A stretch of DNA of 6,385 bases from Methanobacteriota archaeon (lineage in GTDB: Archaea; Thermoplasmatota; Poseidoniia; Poseidoniales; Poseidoniaceae): positions 1,876 to 8,260 of the forward strand of contig PBXT01000081.1 of NCBI GenBank assembly GCA_002727695.1, in the 5' to 3' direction. Shown here piece after piece: positions 6,051 to 6,385 of this stretch (position 1 is its first letter; the number at the start of each line of letters is the position of its first letter). The notes beneath the pieces are model-generated. The model was not told where the DNA came from. It was given only the letters and a program-made list of their open reading frames with translations, and made no database searches. A program made the translations under genes and the position numbers.

Positions 6051-6385
6051 ATGAGGGCAATACTTGTTGCATGCCTGTTTGCGACGGTTGTATTTTTGCC
6101 GGGCTTTTCAAATGCACACGGCATCCAAGGTGCTCACTCTGAAGGCTATGTTGCCGATGTTTTGGTAATCGACTTGAATTGTGAAGAAGAAAACCAAACT
6201 TGTGTTTCACGTCCAAGTCACATAATCGAATATTATGGAGCTGATTGGTGTGAAGAATGCCCTGCAGTAGAGGACCAACTGCGAAATGTCACCGATGATT
6301 CCTCTGTCATTCTCAGCCATAGGCCATCCTCTAGCGATGACTTTTGGTTGCAGGCATCAAAAGACAGATTCCTTGAGGTATACGG
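6051..6385 (+). CDS. Secreted thioredoxin-like protein with CxxC motif (3' partial)
   Basis: The frame is open to the window end and gives 111 residues. From the ATG at 6051 the product begins with a compact signal peptide: MR, a hydrophobic core over residues 3-19, then SNA with likely cleavage after A22. After a linker with a possible disulfide pair (C44, C51) comes IIEYYGADWCEECPAVEDQL, a thioredoxin-type strand followed by the redox motif W66-C67-E-E-C70-P71 and a helix. It would act outside the membrane in thiol-disulfide exchange or metal handling. An in-frame ATG at 6039 would add four residues; 6051 is preferred because it sits at TATA spacing and gives a cleaner signal peptide. The stretch from VILSHRP to FLEVYG also recalls DUF1223-type proteins, a weaker possibility. 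Divergence from ctaA suggests, without proof, a part in cytochrome oxidase or CuA maturation. The missing C-terminus (cis-Pro loop) prevents a firm family call. Confidence 0.82.
   Translation, partial: MRAILVACLFATVVFLPGFSNAHGIQGAHSEGYVADVLVIDLNCEEENQTCVSRPSHIIEYYGADWCEECPAVEDQLRNVTDDSSVILSHRPSSSDDFWLQASKDRFLEVY

Noticed and set aside
6063..6074. Lipobox-like LVAC in the signal peptide of the thioredoxin-like protein
   Set aside because: The cysteine falls at residue 8, too early for a lipoprotein signal with a full hydrophobic core; the hydrophobic run continues past it to a better cleavage site after SNA.

Overview
The window reads as a piece of an archaeal chromosome, most likely from a marine, aerobic Thermoplasmatota-type lineage such as Marine Group II (Ca. 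Poseidoniales). The reasons are: a tRNA gene without an encoded CCA end; at least one start that looks leaderless, with a TATA-like element about 27-29 bases upstream; an AAGGTG ribosome-binding site; and a very large cell-surface protein ending in a Pro-Glu linker, one membrane anchor and a short basic then acidic tail. No rRNA or universal marker is present, so this placement is inference.

Layout. Bases 1-2802 (+) hold the 3' part of a secreted, membrane-anchored multidomain surface protein whose start lies upstream of the window. A tRNA-Ser(GCU) gene follows at 2853-2935 (+). It converges on a three-gene cluster read on the minus strand: ctaA (heme A synthase, 5994-4948), ctaB (heme O synthase, 4955-3879, overlapping the end of ctaA) and an unrecognised multi-pass membrane protein (3827-2949). 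Across a 56-base gap from ctaA, a divergent gene starts at 6051 (+) and runs off the window. It encodes a secreted thioredoxin-like protein with a WCEEC motif.

How the genes fit together. CtaB converts heme B to heme O and CtaA converts heme O to heme A, so the pair supplies the cofactor of an aa3-type terminal oxidase. The divergent thioredoxin-like protein would act on the outer face of the membrane, where CtaA carries its two cysteine pairs and where CuA sites are assembled. A role in oxidase maturation is therefore an attractive but unproven guess. The membrane protein downstream of ctaB may be co-transcribed, but its function is unknown.

The window shows no CRISPR array, insertion sequence, phage gene or obvious defence system. 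The points most worth a second look are the symmetric 56-base promoter region shared by ctaA and the thioredoxin-like gene, the unknown membrane protein with unusual charged segments, and the full-length (two-domain) CtaA in an apparently archaeal setting.
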